A DNA stretch of 64,000 nucleotides, taken from positions 496,001-560,000 of the forward strand of contig CAWEZX010000004.1 of assembly GCA_963813555.1 (NCBI GenBank), read 5' to 3'. The notes under the pieces were generated by a model. The model was given only the letters and a program-made list of their open reading frames with translations. It ran no database searches and was not told where the DNA came from. Of the stretch, positions 8,397 to 18,864 are shown piece after piece (the first letter of the stretch is position 1; the number at the start of each line of letters is the position of its first letter). Source of the stretch: Roseiarcus sp963813555. Its GTDB lineage: Bacteria; Pseudomonadota; Alphaproteobacteria; Rhizobiales; Beijerinckiaceae. The translations under genes were made by a program, and so were the position numbers.

Positions 8397-9519
8397 TTAG
8401 CGGAGGCGACCTGGTCGCCAAATGAGATTCGTGCTCACGGCGTAATTCCAAACGACGCTGAGCAAGGCGCCCGCGAGCCCGGCGATCCACCAAATCTGAT
8501 TGTCGTAATAGAGCCAAGAAGCGATGTCGATATTGGCGATAGCCCCGACGCTGCATCCGAGCGCAAAACCCGCGAAGCCCTCGATCAGACCAAGGCCGCG
8601 GTATCGATAGGAACGGTAGGTGATCTCATTGTTCAGGATGAAGTTGCTTGCCATGGCGATGACCGTCGCGATGAGTTGACCTGAATTGAAGCTCAGCAGT
8701 CCAAACCAGTGACGGACAATTGAAAGCGCGGCGATATGCACGACCAAACCGACGGCGCCGACCATCGAGAACAAAACAAAACGTATCGGTAGGACGCCAG
8801 CGGTGGCGTGGTGAACGACAAGGCCGAGAAAGTCGATGCCGACGAGCGGGGTCAGTTTGGACTCGCCGGCGTTGCGTTTGCGGAAGGCGTAAGGGATCTC
8901 GACAATATTCAGACCGCCGCCGGCTGAGAGAATCACGTCGACCAGAAATCTTAAATCCGTCGGGCGAAAGACGCCGAGCGAGGCGAGAGACGATCTCTCG
9001 CCTGATCATGAAGAAGCCGCTCATGGGATCGGTAACGGCCGCGCCTGCGATTCGCCTGAAGACCCATGCGCCCATATCACTCAGCCGCTGTCGCGCCGGA
9101 GAGAGACTTCCATCGCTCGCCTCTCTCAGGCGAGTTCCGATCGCCAAATTGGCTGAGCCCTTGGCGAGGGCTTGGTACATCGCCTTGAGGATGGACTCGT
9201 CATGCTGAAGATCACCGTCGATGACCGCGACGAAGTCTGCGCTGGAAGCCATCCACCCCTCGATGACGGCGCCTGCTAGACCCGAGCGATTGACGCGTCT
9301 CAAGCAGCGAAGACGATTGTCTTCAGCGGCGAGCGCAAACGCGACATTCGAGGTTCCGTCGGGGGAGTTGTCGTCGACAACGATCATCTCCCATGGCGCG
9401 CCGTTAAGGGCGACTTTGATGCGTTCAAAAAGAATCGGAACGTTGGCCGACTCTTGATACGTCGGGACGATGATCGAAAGCGTTGGAATCGACCGCCCGG
9501 GCGTTGCATCGCTAGCCAT
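8397..9519 (-). pseudogene. GT2 polyprenyl-phosphate glycosyltransferase with C-terminal GtrA domain, frameshifted
   Basis: The first frame (9519 leftward) encodes a Dpm1-like GT2 domain: LSIIVPTYQESANVPILFE, VVDDNSPDGT, the DxD motif in AVIDGDLQHD, and MSGFFMIRRE. Near 8944-8958 the frame changes. The second frame gives VDVILSAGGGLNIVEIPYAF (the expected GFKILLDVIL segment), then RKRNAGESKL and four membrane helices of a GtrA-like domain to 8397. One extra base in the TTTAAGATTT stretch explains it. Joined, this is a ~374-residue enzyme that would load a sugar from a nucleotide donor onto a lipid carrier and help flip it. It lies next to a GT39 transferase that could use the lipid-linked sugar. 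Mutation and sequence error cannot be told apart here. Confidence 0.8.
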
Positions 9520-9555
9520 TCCACGCCACGCTTATTTCGTTCGGCGTTGATGACG

Positions 9556-11097
9556 CTATCTGCCGGCCGCGCCCGGATAAGGCATGGGAAGCCGGCGCGT
9601 CAAGCCGCTGGCTGGGATGAGCGCAAGCTTGATTTCAGGGCGGCCACGGCGACCTAGCATGTAAAGCTGGGGCTCTCCCAGCGCGTCGAACAGAGGCTTG
9701 GCGACGGCGAGAGTCGATGCGACTTCCCCCGCCGGCGTGACGATGACGCCGCTCTCACCGACAAAGCTTGCGCTTTCGTCCCGGAACGCCCAGCCGCGCG
9801 GATCGTTGGAAAGCACGAAAACAGCAACCTGAGGCCCAAGAGCAAGGGCGATTTTTCCCGCATCCGACCATTTCGTAGAGATGATGAAACGAGGCGGATG
9901 CTCAAAGATAGGCGCCTTCGCCAGATCGCGCCATTCAAAGGCTTCCAGCGTGGGATCGGAAAAATGCGATCGAGCCGTCAAAATCGTTAACGGCCAGCCT
10001 GTTGAGGTTTGCAGGATCACGAACCCAACGATCGCGACGAGTAGCGCCGACGAAAAGAAGGCCCACCGGCGAAGCGTTCCAATGGAGGCGCCGATCTCGT
10101 CGACCCAGGCGCCCGTCAATGCGAATGCGAAAAACCAGCCCGGCATCGTCCAGTGAGGTTGGCCGCGGCCGCCCCAAAGGGGTGTCAGGCTGAACAGGAT
10201 GATCGCTGGCAAACTCAGGCAGAGCAGAAGCCGGTATCGTTCGTCCTGCCAGTGACGGAACGCGCTGGCCATCCCTGCGAGGAGCGGCGCGAATATCCAA
10301 GGCGATAAAAAAGCGACTTCTCCCAGAACCATCGTGAGAAACTGCGCTGGACGCAACTGGCTGCCCGGTACCCCGCGCGCGCCCTGAAATTCGAACGACG
10401 CCCAACCATGCTGGGCGTTCCACACGATAACCGGCGTTATCATGGCGATCGCCAGACCCGCCGAGACATAAGGCGCGGGATGTTTGAGCCAATGCCGCTG
10501 CTTGGGTGAAAGCAGGACGAACGCCGCCAGTCCGGCGGCGGTCAGCACGGCGGTGTACTTCGACAGTCCCGCTAGACCCAGGCCAAGGCCGATAAGGAGC
10601 CAATATCGCCAAGCCAGAGCCTTGTTGGGAGAATTCGAAAAGAACACCCGAGTCGCCGCCCACGCGACGACCGCCAACCCAAAAAGCAACGGCCCGTCGG
10701 GGACGATCCAACTTCCAGCCGAGGCAAAGAAGAAAGGGGTAACGTTTAAGCCAAAAAGCCCGATCAGCGCTGGCCGTAGACCGAATAGCTCGCTGGCGAA
10801 TCGATAGTATACCCAACCTGTGGCGAAGAATAGGGCGACAAACGGCGCGCGCGCGAGGGCGTTCTCGCCGAGCGCGAGGGAGACGAAATGGGTGATCCAT
10901 AGATGTAATGGAGGGTGGTCAAAATAGGAGAGATCTAAACGCCGCGAAATCGCGATCGTGTAGCTTTCATCGACCCCAAGTCCGAAAGTAAAGGCAAAAA
11001 AAAGACGCGCAACGAGAAATCCCGTCAGAATCGCTAGCGCGAGCCGATTTGTCTCGGACCCGGCATTCGGCGCACTCGGATTATTTTCGGATGTCAC
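9556..11097 (-). CDS. GT39 (ArnT/PMT-like) membrane glycosyltransferase
   Basis: A 513-residue polytopic membrane protein. A short basic-polar N-terminus is followed by helices; the first periplasmic loop has GLGVDESYTIAISRRLDLSYFDHPPL, with the acidic residues and FDHPPL typical of GT39/PMT_2 enzymes that use polyprenyl-phosphate sugars. About ten hydrophobic segments follow to residue ~375, then a soluble C-terminal tail. It likely transfers a sugar from undecaprenyl phosphate to lipid A or another envelope acceptor. It is 36 bp from the frameshifted Dpm1-GtrA gene on the same strand, a natural donor-making partner. The acceptor is unknown. Confidence 0.82.
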   Translation of the reverse strand: MTSENNPSAPNAGSETNRLALAILTGFLVARLFFAFTFGLGVDESYTIAISRRLDLSYFDHPPLHLWITHFVSLALGENALARAPFVALFFATGWVYYRFASELFGLRPALIGLFGLNVTPFFFASAGSWIVPDGPLLFGLAVVAWAATRVFFSNSPNKALAWRYWLLIGLGLGLAGLSKYTAVLTAAGLAAFVLLSPKQRHWLKHPAPYVSAGLAIAMITPVIVWNAQHGWASFEFQGARGVPGSQLRPAQFLTMVLGEVAFLSPWIFAPLLAGMASAFRHWQDERYRLLLCLSLPAIILFSLTPLWGGRGQPHWTMPGWFFAFALTGAWVDEIGASIGTLRRWAFFSSALLVAIVGFVILQTSTGWPLTILTARSHFSDPTLEAFEWRDLAKAPIFEHPPRFIISTKWSDAGKIALALGPQVAVFVLSNDPRGWAFRDESASFVGESGVIVTPAGEVASTLAVAKPLFDALGEPQLYMLGRRGRPEIKLALIPASGLTRRLPMPYPGAAGR

Positions 11098-11152
11098 TTG
11101 GCGTCATTGCTGCTCAGAACGGCCCCGACGGGGATTTCCCGGCGCGCCGAAG

Positions 11153-12020
11153 CTAGTGAAGGTCACTCGCCTCGACCCACCATCCTGGATGTTCGGCGGC
11201 TATGGTTCGTCGCGCGGTCGCGGCGCTGCGCCGATCGCTAAACAATGCAAAACAAGTTGCTCCCGAGCCCGACATCCCCGTGACCCTGGCCTCAGGGACT
11301 TGGGACAGTCCTTTAAGCACGGCGGCGATCGGCGGCGCCACTTGCGTTGCCGCAGCTTCCAGATCGTTACGGCTCAGGGAAAGAAAATCCAGAACGGCGT
11401 CGGCGCCAGACCCCTCTTCAGGAAAGGATCGCGTACGGGATTCCTGGCCGGATACGGACGCGAGGTCAAACGCCGCGAAAACCTTCGGCGTCGGCGCTTG
11501 AACTTTGGGATTGACCAGAACCGCAAAAAGCTTTGGCAATCGAATCGCTGGCCCGAGTTTGTCGCCAATGCCTCGGATGACTCTGAGCTTGAGGAGAAAG
11601 ACAGGCAAGGACATCGGCTCCCGCCGCGCGAGCAGAAGCGCGCACTCGCGGATCGTCAAGCGGCAAACCAGCCTCGTTGGCGAGCAACCGCAAAGCCGCC
11701 GCCGCATCGGCGGAACCTCCGCCAAGTCCGGCCGCGGCTGGCAGTCGCTTGATCAGCCGGAAGCGACCAAGTCTCAACCCCGGAATTTGCGCAGCAAGCA
11801 AATTAGCGGCGCGCACCACGAGGTTCTCGTCAACAGGCCCAACCTCGTTGGCTCGAGAACCGAGAACCTCAAGGCTCAGATCATGGCCTGGCTCAAACGC
11901 AAGCCAGTCGCATAGCCCGGCGAACGCCACGAGACTCTCAAGCTCGTGATAGCCATCGGCGCGGCGCCCGAGAACCCGCAAAGTCAGATTGATCTTGGCC
12001 GGAGCGCGCAGCCATCGCAC
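11153..12020 (-). pseudogene. ispE: 4-diphosphocytidyl-2-C-methyl-D-erythritol kinase, single-base frameshift
   Basis: GHMP kinase of the MEP isoprenoid pathway (phosphorylates CDP-methylerythritol at the 2-OH). The first frame has RAPAKINLTLRVLGRRADGYHEL and the ATP loop LPAAAGLGGGSADAAAALRLL. At about 11590-11605 the frame changes; removing one base (the T of GCTC on the coding strand) restores CLSPQARVIRGIGDKLGP. The second frame then ends with VTGMSGSGATCFALF, the conserved C-terminal glycine motif. The start is taken as GTG at 12020, 19 bp after the TPR gene stop. The pathway is essential, so a sequence error or a second copy elsewhere is more likely than true loss. Confidence 0.85.
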
Positions 12021-12039
12021 GGCGCCTTGGCGCCGCGAC

Positions 12040-13800
12040 TTAACCCCCGCCTTCTTTCTGCAACGAGGCCTTCGGCGCCGCAGTGTTCGTATTGAGGTCC
12101 GGAAGTCCGACCTCAATCTTTTTTAGAATTGGGGGGAGATCTTCAGGGTCCGGACCCATGTCCCGCGCATGATTCCATTGAAAGTGCGCTTCGATGCGGC
12201 GGTTGACCCGCCAATATGCGTCTCCCAAATGATCATTTAGAACCGGGTCGGAAGGCTTCAAGTCAATTGCCTTTTCGAGCGTCTGTGTCGCTTCGGCATA
12301 CTGTCCCAGCTTGAAGTGGGCCCACCCGAGACTATCAACGATATAACCGTCGTTCGGCCGCAGCGCCACGGCCCTACGCAGCATTTTGAATGCCTCTTCT
12401 AGATTAAGGCCTTTGTCTACCCAAGAATAGCCAAGATAATTCAGAACCATCGGCTGATCCGGATTAAGTTCAAGAGCTTTCTTGAAATCTGCTTCAGCCT
12501 TTGGCCATTGCTTGGATCGCTCATAGCAAATTCCCCGGAAATAAAACAGGGTCCAATTGTCTCGTTGTGGAATTCCAACGGCCGCGATTGCCTGGTCATA
12601 GGTCGCCGCCGCCTCCACGTATTTCTTGGTAGACCGCTGCAACTCCGCCAATGCGCTCAAAGCCTCGACATCGTGTGGCCGCGCCGCCGCGATTTCGGTG
12701 AGGCGTCGCATGGCCTCGTCGTGTTTTCCCATCCCATCAAGCTCAAGCGCGATCTGAATATCCGCGCCCATTTTCAACGGTGATGACGCCGGGACCAATT
12801 GGTAGGCGGCGATGACCTGGTCGCTTTGCTTCAGCTGTTCGAAAAGGCTGGCCAATGTGACTGCGGTCAAATCGCTGGATGGTCGAAGGTAGAGCGACAA
12901 CCGGAGATAGACGAGCGCCGGAAGCTGGTCTCCCTGGCGGCTCCCCGCGCTTCCCAGGCCGTAAAGCGCCTCTGCGGCGCCCTCCTTCGGGCTATGAACG
13001 AGAGGATCGAGAGCATGCTTGTCTCTCAGATCGGCCAGCGCTCGCTCGATGAGCGGATGGTGAGGAATGACGGCGGAGAAGTCCTCGTATACTTTTGTTG
13101 CTCCGGCGAGGTCGCCTCCGGCCGCTAACGCGCGCGCGTAAGCATCGGCGAAGCGTAGGCTGTTCTTATCGTCCTCATACGCCGACTTGAGCCTCCGCTG
13201 AGCCTCGGCTCGGTTTCCAAGCAGCCCGGCAATGAGACCCGCGTGGTAATCGCGAAAGGCGAGGACCGACTGGTCGTGAATGCGGTCGAGCGCGTCGAGC
13301 GCGCGATGGAGATCAGACTGGCCCGCGTAGCACCAGGCTGTAAGGAGCACCGCGGTCACATCGCGTGCGCGCATTGCGTCCGGTCCCGACAACTGGGCTC
13401 GCGCGGACGCAAATTGTCCTTGTTGGATATCGTAAACCGCGATTGCAAGGCGGGCGAGGTTGTTGTTCGGGTCACGCGTAAGGAGGCGCTGGCCAAGTGA
13501 GTTGGCGCTCGACTCGTCGCCATTGGAGAGAGCAGCAGCGAAGGCCCGCTCGAGGAGATCGGCATTTCGGGGATCGGCTCGGAGCGCTTCCCGGTAGTAG
13601 AGTTCCGCCGCAACCGTGTCTCGATCAGCGCTGGCGATAAGAGCCGAAAGATAATTTCCCGGTTGGGTGTCCCCGATCTCAACCTTCCCCGATCCCGGTT
13701 CAGTCTGGATCGCTGCGGCCAAAGAGACGCCGGTGGGCGCCGCCAAAGCCCAAGCCAGAAGAAGGGTTAAGCGCGTCCAGCGCTGAGATCGGCTCTGCAT
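12040..13800 (-). CDS. Periplasmic TPR-repeat protein
   Basis: A 586-residue protein with an N-terminal signal peptide (basic start, LTLLLAWALAAPTGVSLAA) and about ten tetratricopeptide repeats through residues ~50-560. Typical repeat pairs are AELYYREALRADPRNADLLE and AEADFKKALELNPDQPMVLN. TPR proteins of this size act as scaffolds in the envelope; no catalytic domain is seen. The order ETF-QO / TPR protein / ispE on one strand is familiar in Hyphomicrobiales and hints at shared transcription. The exact role is unknown. Confidence 0.82.
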   Translation of the reverse strand: MQSRSQRWTRLTLLLAWALAAPTGVSLAAAIQTEPGSGKVEIGDTQPGNYLSALIASADRDTVAAELYYREALRADPRNADLLERAFAAALSNGDESSANSLGQRLLTRDPNNNLARLAIAVYDIQQGQFASARAQLSGPDAMRARDVTAVLLTAWCYAGQSDLHRALDALDRIHDQSVLAFRDYHAGLIAGLLGNRAEAQRRLKSAYEDDKNSLRFADAYARALAAGGDLAGATKVYEDFSAVIPHHPLIERALADLRDKHALDPLVHSPKEGAAEALYGLGSAGSRQGDQLPALVYLRLSLYLRPSSDLTAVTLASLFEQLKQSDQVIAAYQLVPASSPLKMGADIQIALELDGMGKHDEAMRRLTEIAAARPHDVEALSALAELQRSTKKYVEAAATYDQAIAAVGIPQRDNWTLFYFRGICYERSKQWPKAEADFKKALELNPDQPMVLNYLGYSWVDKGLNLEEAFKMLRRAVALRPNDGYIVDSLGWAHFKLGQYAEATQTLEKAIDLKPSDPVLNDHLGDAYWRVNRRIEAHFQWNHARDMGPDPEDLPPILKKIEVGLPDLNTNTAAPKASLQKEGGG

Positions 13801-13918
13801 GTGTCACGACTTTCCACAATTGTCGGGTCAGCGAACTGGCATGGGCGCCAAGGCTAGAAATGCACGCTGGCCTTGAACCCCCTGCTGGCAGTCGAAAGCG
13901 GCAATTTTGCGCCACAAC

Positions 13919-15595
13919 TCACATGTCCAGATAGTTTGGTCCGCCTCCGCCTTCCGGTGGGGTCCATTCTATGTTTTTGGCGGGATCCTTGATGTCGCAA
14001 GTTTTGCAATGAACACAATTCTGGGCGTTGATGACAAAGTGTGGGTCTACGCGAGTCGCCTCGTTCGCGTAAACGACTTCGTAGACCCCGGCCGGACAAT
14101 AAAGTCGTGCGGGCTCTCCGAATCGGGGAAGATTGTTCCGGATCGGGATATCGGGATCGTGCAAATGAAGATGGACGGGTTGGTCCTCTTCGTGATCTGT
14201 GTTGGAAAGGTAGACGGAAGACGCTTTGTCAAAGGTTAATACTGAGTCTGGCTTCGGGTAAACGAGTGGAGTCACCTCGGATATTGGTTTCAGAGTTTCA
14301 CTGTCGGGCTTGCCGTGCCTGAGCGTGCCAAAAATCGAACCCTTGAACAATTCGTTGGTCCACATATCGAAACCGCCTAGCCCGACGCCCGCGACAAGAC
14401 CAAATCGCGACCAGAGCGGTTTCACATTGCGAACCTTGTAAAGATCGCGGCCAATATCCGAATCGCGCCAAGAATTCTCGTAGTCGTTCAGCTCGTCGTT
14501 CGCCCGACCCGCCGCTAGCGCCTCGTTGGTCCTCTCCGCAGCCAATATTCCGGACAGAAGCGCGTTATGGGAACCCTTGATGCGAGCAAAATTCACAAAG
14601 CCCGCCGAGCAGCCAATGAAGGCCCCTCCAGGGAAGACCAATTTCGGCGCCGATTGCCAACCGCCGGACGCAATCGCGCGCGCGCCGTAGCCTATCCGCT
14701 TGGCCCCGGCAAAGGTCGCGCGCATCAACGGATGGGTCTTGAAGCGCTGAAACTCATCGAACGGGGAGAGGGTCGGATTTTCGTAATTGAGATGCACGAC
14801 AAATCCCACCGAAACCAGCCGGTCGCCGTAATGATAGACAAATGAGCCGCCGCTCGCTCCTTTTGACAAAGGCCAACCGAAAGTATGCTGAACGAGGCCC
14901 GACGAAAAATGATCGTCGGAAACCTGCCACAATTCTTTGAGCCCAATTCCGTACTTCTGAGGCCCGCTTTCGGAATCAAGACCATAGCGAGCGACAGCCT
15001 GTTTCGACAACGAACCGCGCGCGCCCTCCCCGAGGAGCACATATTTCCCGAAAAGCTCCATCCCTCGGGTGAATCCCGCCTTCGGATGACCGTCACGGCC
15101 GACGCCCATGTCACCCGTCGCGACGCCTGCGACCTCTCCTTTGTCGCCGTATAGAAGCTCCGTCGCGGCAAACCCGGGATAGATTTCGACGCCGAGCGCC
15201 TCGGCGCGTGCGCCGAGCCAGCGGGCGATTGCGCCAAGCGAGCCGATGAAATTGCCGTGGTTGCCCATCAACTTTGGCATCGCCCAATTGGGCAATCGCA
15301 CCCCTCGCGTCTCCGTCAGATAGTAGAATTGATCTTCTGCAACCGGAGTTTTGAGCGGGCATTCGGGATCCGATCGCCAGTCGGGCGTAAGTCGGTCAAG
15401 CCCGATCGGATCGATCACGGCTCCTGAAAGAATATGCGCGCCGACTGTGGAGCCTTTTTCCACGATGACGACAGAGACCTCGGGGTTCAACGATTTGAGT
15501 CGGATCGCTGCGGCTAGGCCCGCGGGACCCGCGCCGACAATCACGACGTCGTAATGCATCAATTCCCGCGCCGGCAATGTCGGATCCTGGGTCAT
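13919..15595 (-). CDS. Electron-transfer flavoprotein:ubiquinone oxidoreductase
   Basis: FAD and 4Fe-4S inner-membrane enzyme that passes electrons from reduced ETF to ubiquinone, serving fatty-acid, amino-acid and dimethylglycine oxidation. The FAD dinucleotide fold is DVVIVGAGPAGLAAAIRLK near the N-terminus; the middle carries the ubiquinone/membrane region (GGWQSAPKLVFPGGAFIGCS); the C-terminus has the cluster cysteines in YCPAGVYE and NCVHCKTCDIKDP. ATG at 15595 (MTQDPTLPAREL) is preferred since AAGG lies just upstream and family members start about 15 residues before the FAD motif; ATG at 15655 would add 20 residues. It seems intact and heads the leftward TPR-ispE group. Confidence 0.93.
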   Translation of the reverse strand: MTQDPTLPARELMHYDVVIVGAGPAGLAAAIRLKSLNPEVSVVIVEKGSTVGAHILSGAVIDPIGLDRLTPDWRSDPECPLKTPVAEDQFYYLTETRGVRLPNWAMPKLMGNHGNFIGSLGAIARWLGARAEALGVEIYPGFAATELLYGDKGEVAGVATGDMGVGRDGHPKAGFTRGMELFGKYVLLGEGARGSLSKQAVARYGLDSESGPQKYGIGLKELWQVSDDHFSSGLVQHTFGWPLSKGASGGSFVYHYGDRLVSVGFVVHLNYENPTLSPFDEFQRFKTHPLMRATFAGAKRIGYGARAIASGGWQSAPKLVFPGGAFIGCSAGFVNFARIKGSHNALLSGILAAERTNEALAAGRANDELNDYENSWRDSDIGRDLYKVRNVKPLWSRFGLVAGVGLGGFDMWTNELFKGSIFGTLRHGKPDSETLKPISEVTPLVYPKPDSVLTFDKASSVYLSNTDHEEDQPVHLHLHDPDIPIRNNLPRFGEPARLYCPAGVYEVVYANEATRVDPHFVINAQNCVHCKTCDIKDPAKNIEWTPPEGGGGPNYLDM

Positions 15596-15745
15596 GACGC
15601 CTTTCGTCATTCGGGCCGGGGCGCGCAGGTTCGCGTCAAAAGTCTTGCCGACCATGCCGCAATTTTTCGGCCGAGCGCCGTCCGAGGCTCAATATGATAG
15701 TTTGTCAGCGCGCAACCGCGCAAGCACTCAGGTCAGGCCATATCG

Positions 15746-16615
15746 GTGTCTTCGACGAAGGATTTGGATGCGCTCCAGGCCGTGGAGGCGCTCCGCTGGT
15801 GGATTCGAGCGGGAGTCGCTGACGCGTTTGATGACGCACCGCACGATCGGTTCGACACCGTGCAGGCCGAAGACGGGGACCAGCGCGGCGCGCTCAGTCC
15901 ATCGGAGTCGGTGCAACAGCCTTCGCGAGTGCCGTCAGTTACGGAATCGCGCGCGCCTCAAAACCCCCGCGTAGGGAATGGGGTCAAATCCGCGGAGACG
16001 TCGTCTTACGCGCTTGCGCAGGTGGCGCCCGATCTGGAAGCGCTGCGGTCCAAAGTGGCGGATTTCGACGGCTGCGCGCTCAAGCGGACGGCGACGCAAC
16101 TGGCCTTCGCGGACGGTGTTCCTGGCTCGCGGGTCATGTTCGTAGGCGAGGCTCCGGGAGAGGAGGAAGATCGAATCGGACGCCCCTTCGTCGGAAGAGC
16201 GGGGCAATTGCTCGATCGCATGCTGAGCGCCATCGGACTGGATCGACAGACGGTCTACATCGCGAATGTCGTTCCCTGGCGTCCTCCCGGAAATCGAACC
16301 CCAACACCTCAGGAGACTGAGATCTGTCTGCCTTTCATTCAGCGACAAATTGAGCTTGCCGATCCCGAATACCTGGTTTGCCTTGGCGCGTCTGCAAGTC
16401 GCACGATGTTGGGCGTCCAGGGGATTATGCGGGCGCGGGGCTCCTGGTTCTCCTATTCGGGCCCAAGCAACCGTGAGATCCGGGCGCTCGCGATGCTCCA
16501 TCCGGCTTTCTTGCTACGGCAGCCAGCGCATAAGCGATTTGCGTGGGCGGATATGCGAGCGCTTGCAAGCGCGCTGAAATCATCTCGTAGAATGGACCAT
16601 GTCCAAAACCCCTAA
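15746..16615 (+). CDS. Family 4 uracil-DNA glycosylase
   Basis: DNA repair enzyme of 289 residues that removes uracil from DNA. A poorly conserved ~95-residue N-terminal extension precedes the catalytic domain: FDGCALKRTATQLAFADG (first cluster cysteine), motif A GEAPGEEEDRIGRPFVGRAG, NVVPWRPPGNRTPTPQE, and the C-terminal motif ALAMLHPAFLLRQP. Further cysteines (EICLPF, YLVCLG) fit the 4Fe-4S cluster. It is divergent from the ETF-QO gene, with ~150 bp between the two for promoters. Confidence 0.9.
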   Translation: MSSTKDLDALQAVEALRWWIRAGVADAFDDAPHDRFDTVQAEDGDQRGALSPSESVQQPSRVPSVTESRAPQNPRVGNGVKSAETSSYALAQVAPDLEALRSKVADFDGCALKRTATQLAFADGVPGSRVMFVGEAPGEEEDRIGRPFVGRAGQLLDRMLSAIGLDRQTVYIANVVPWRPPGNRTPTPQETEICLPFIQRQIELADPEYLVCLGASASRTMLGVQGIMRARGSWFSYSGPSNREIRALAMLHPAFLLRQPAHKRFAWADMRALASALKSSRRMDHVQNP

Positions 16616-16818
16616 GCGACATCCGAGGCGGTTCCGCAAGGGTGTCAGTCAGACTATCTACGTATAGATAATGCTCATATCGCGAACTTGGCGGCCTTTG
16701 GATCATTGGCCGCTATCTTGTTGCGCCCGCAAGAATTTTCGAGACAACAGTCCAAAACTGGTATCTAATCGACTTCTGGGGATCCCGCACGCATAGCTAG
16801 ATTGCCGAATTTGGCGTC

Positions 16819-18780
16819 GTGCGCTCTATCGAAATACCGGCGTTTAGCGTCATGACGGTAAGCACAAGCAAATCCAGCAAGAACCCAGCGCTCGCGCTAC
16901 GCGCAAGCCCGCATCGGTCGCATGATTGGGCTTCTTTGCCCGCCCGTCAACATGACCTTGTTGCGCGCGGACTTCCGCCGGAATTGGCTTTTCTTGCTGC
17001 AGAAGGGTTTCCACCCGAACCGTTGTTGAATGCTGTAAGCGCGGCGCCGAGGGCGGTTCTACCGGTCGATCAGCTCCTGAGCGAAGGTAACATAACCGAG
17101 GAAGATTATTATCGCGCACTGGCGAGCCATCTAGGGTGCCAGTATTACTGCGGCGACCCTCCCCTTGCGCGCACCTTTGATGCCGTAAAAGGATTGCGCT
17201 GTGGCGTGGCGCCGCTCGAATCGCGCGGCGCGGGTCCTCGGATGGTCATTGCGCCTCGTGCGCAGTTTGTCGCACGTCTTATCGAAGCCACTCAATCCGG
17301 CGCAATTCGCTCTGGTTCCTTTGCGCTGACCTCGCCGAAGCGGTTCGCGAGCCTCGTGCGCACATATCATAGTTCAGAACTCCTCGATGTCGCTCTTGGC
17401 CGTCTTCCTACGAGCCTAACCGCAAGGGAGGGGATGACCGGTTTGCAGATCGCAGTCGTCGGGGCGGCTGCGATCCTCGCCTTGTTTCTTGGCGTCGCCG
17501 ATTTCGACGCTTTGCAAGCCGTTTCATCGGCGATGCTCTGGCTCGTCTTTTCGGCCTCGGTCACTCTCCGATCGATGACGGCGGTGGCGAGCGGACCTGA
17601 AATTCATTCTCCGGAGCTCGATGATGACGAACTCCCCAACTATACCGTTGTGGTTGCGCTTTATCGTGAGGCGAGCGTCGTCGCGGACTTAGTCAAATCA
17701 ATCGACGCGTTCGATTATCCTAAAGGCAAACTTGATATCAAACTGGTCGTCGAGCAGCGAGATGTCGAAACCCTAGGTCGAATTGTCGAATTGCGCTTGC
17801 CTGCTCGCTACGAGGTCATAGTGGCTCCGTCAGGCAAGCCACAGACAAAGCCGCGCGCGCTCAATATCGCCTTGTCCTGCGCGCGAGGAGAACTGGTCGT
17901 CGTTTTTGACGCCGAAGACATCCCCGTTCCCGATCAATTGCGCCTTGCGGCGTCTCGCTTCGCCGCTGAAAAAGATCTGGATTGTCTCCAGGCTCGTCTT
18001 GCTATCCGCAACCACGGCAAATCTTGGCTGTCCAAACTTTTTGCCATTGAGTACGCAATATTGTTCGATGTTATAAATCCCGGTTTGTGTGCGCTTAATT
18101 TACCGATTCCCCTCGGCGGCAGTTCGAATCACTTTCGTGTTCGGTCCCTGGTCGGGGTGGGGGCCTGGGACGAGTGGAACGTGACCGAGGATGCGGACCT
18201 CGGAATTCGCCTAGCGCGCTTTGGTTACAGGGTGAAAGCGCTGGATTCGGACACTTGGGAGGAAGCTCCGTATGAGTTCGGAAATTGGTTCCGCCAGCGC
18301 GTGCGATGGCAGAAAGGCTGGATGCAGACCTTGATCGTTCATTCGAGGCGCCCGATCTTTTTTTGGCGCGACCTTGGACCTCGACGAGCGGTCGCGGCGA
18401 CGACATTGATTGCCGGGGCCATTTTTGGCTGCCTGCTTTGGCCAGTTTTCGCAGTTGGAACGGCTTGGCGCGCATTGACTGCCGGACAAGGCGCGCTGAC
18501 GCCATGGCGGGAGATGACCGACGTCTTCACTTACATCCTCGCGCTCGCCGGCGTCTGGACAATCCTCCTGCCGGCGCTCATCGCCGCCAAATTCCGGCGC
18601 TTGAAAGTGACCACAAGCACGCTTGTGCTCCTCCCTATTTATTATCTTCTGGTGAGCGCGGCGACTTGGGCGGCGATGCTTGATCTCGTCTTACGGCCAC
18701 ATTATTGGGCCAAGACCGCTCATGGCCGAAGCCGACAACGGCCGAGCCCACTCGTCCGCCGAGCCCAACCTTCGATATAA
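16819..18780 (+). CDS. Membrane GT2 glycosyltransferase with N-terminal MshEN-like domain
   Basis: A 653-residue processive-type GT2 of the cellulose-synthase/hyaluronan-synthase group. Residues ~60-190 look like the MshEN/GspE N-terminal domain (VDQLLSEGNITEEDYYRALASHLGCQYY). Two membrane helices follow (~205-250), then the catalytic domain: VVVALYREASVVADLV, VFDAEDIPVPDQLRLAA (DxD type), NVTEDADLGIRLARFGY (catalytic Asp) and the QRVRWQKGW motif (QxxRW). C-terminal helices make the export channel. It probably builds an extracellular polysaccharide. MshEN domains bind c-di-GMP in some relatives, which would give second-messenger control (inference). The GTG start at 16819 has weak support; ATG at 16852 is an alternative. 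Confidence 0.85.
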   Translation: MRSIEIPAFSVMTVSTSKSSKNPALALRASPHRSHDWASLPARQHDLVARGLPPELAFLAAEGFPPEPLLNAVSAAPRAVLPVDQLLSEGNITEEDYYRALASHLGCQYYCGDPPLARTFDAVKGLRCGVAPLESRGAGPRMVIAPRAQFVARLIEATQSGAIRSGSFALTSPKRFASLVRTYHSSELLDVALGRLPTSLTAREGMTGLQIAVVGAAAILALFLGVADFDALQAVSSAMLWLVFSASVTLRSMTAVASGPEIHSPELDDDELPNYTVVVALYREASVVADLVKSIDAFDYPKGKLDIKLVVEQRDVETLGRIVELRLPARYEVIVAPSGKPQTKPRALNIALSCARGELVVVFDAEDIPVPDQLRLAASRFAAEKDLDCLQARLAIRNHGKSWLSKLFAIEYAILFDVINPGLCALNLPIPLGGSSNHFRVRSLVGVGAWDEWNVTEDADLGIRLARFGYRVKALDSDTWEEAPYEFGNWFRQRVRWQKGWMQTLIVHSRRPIFFWRDLGPRRAVAATTLIAGAIFGCLLWPVFAVGTAWRALTAGQGALTPWREMTDVFTYILALAGVWTILLPALIAAKFRRLKVTTSTLVLLPIYYLLVSAATWAAMLDLVLRPHYWAKTAHGRSRQRPSPLVRRAQPSI

Positions 18781-18864
18781 CGTCGCTTGTGACCTTGATC
18801 GACCGGTGTGTATTTCAGCTGTACTGAATATTCACTCTCAAGGCTGAGCACAAACAGGAAAAAT

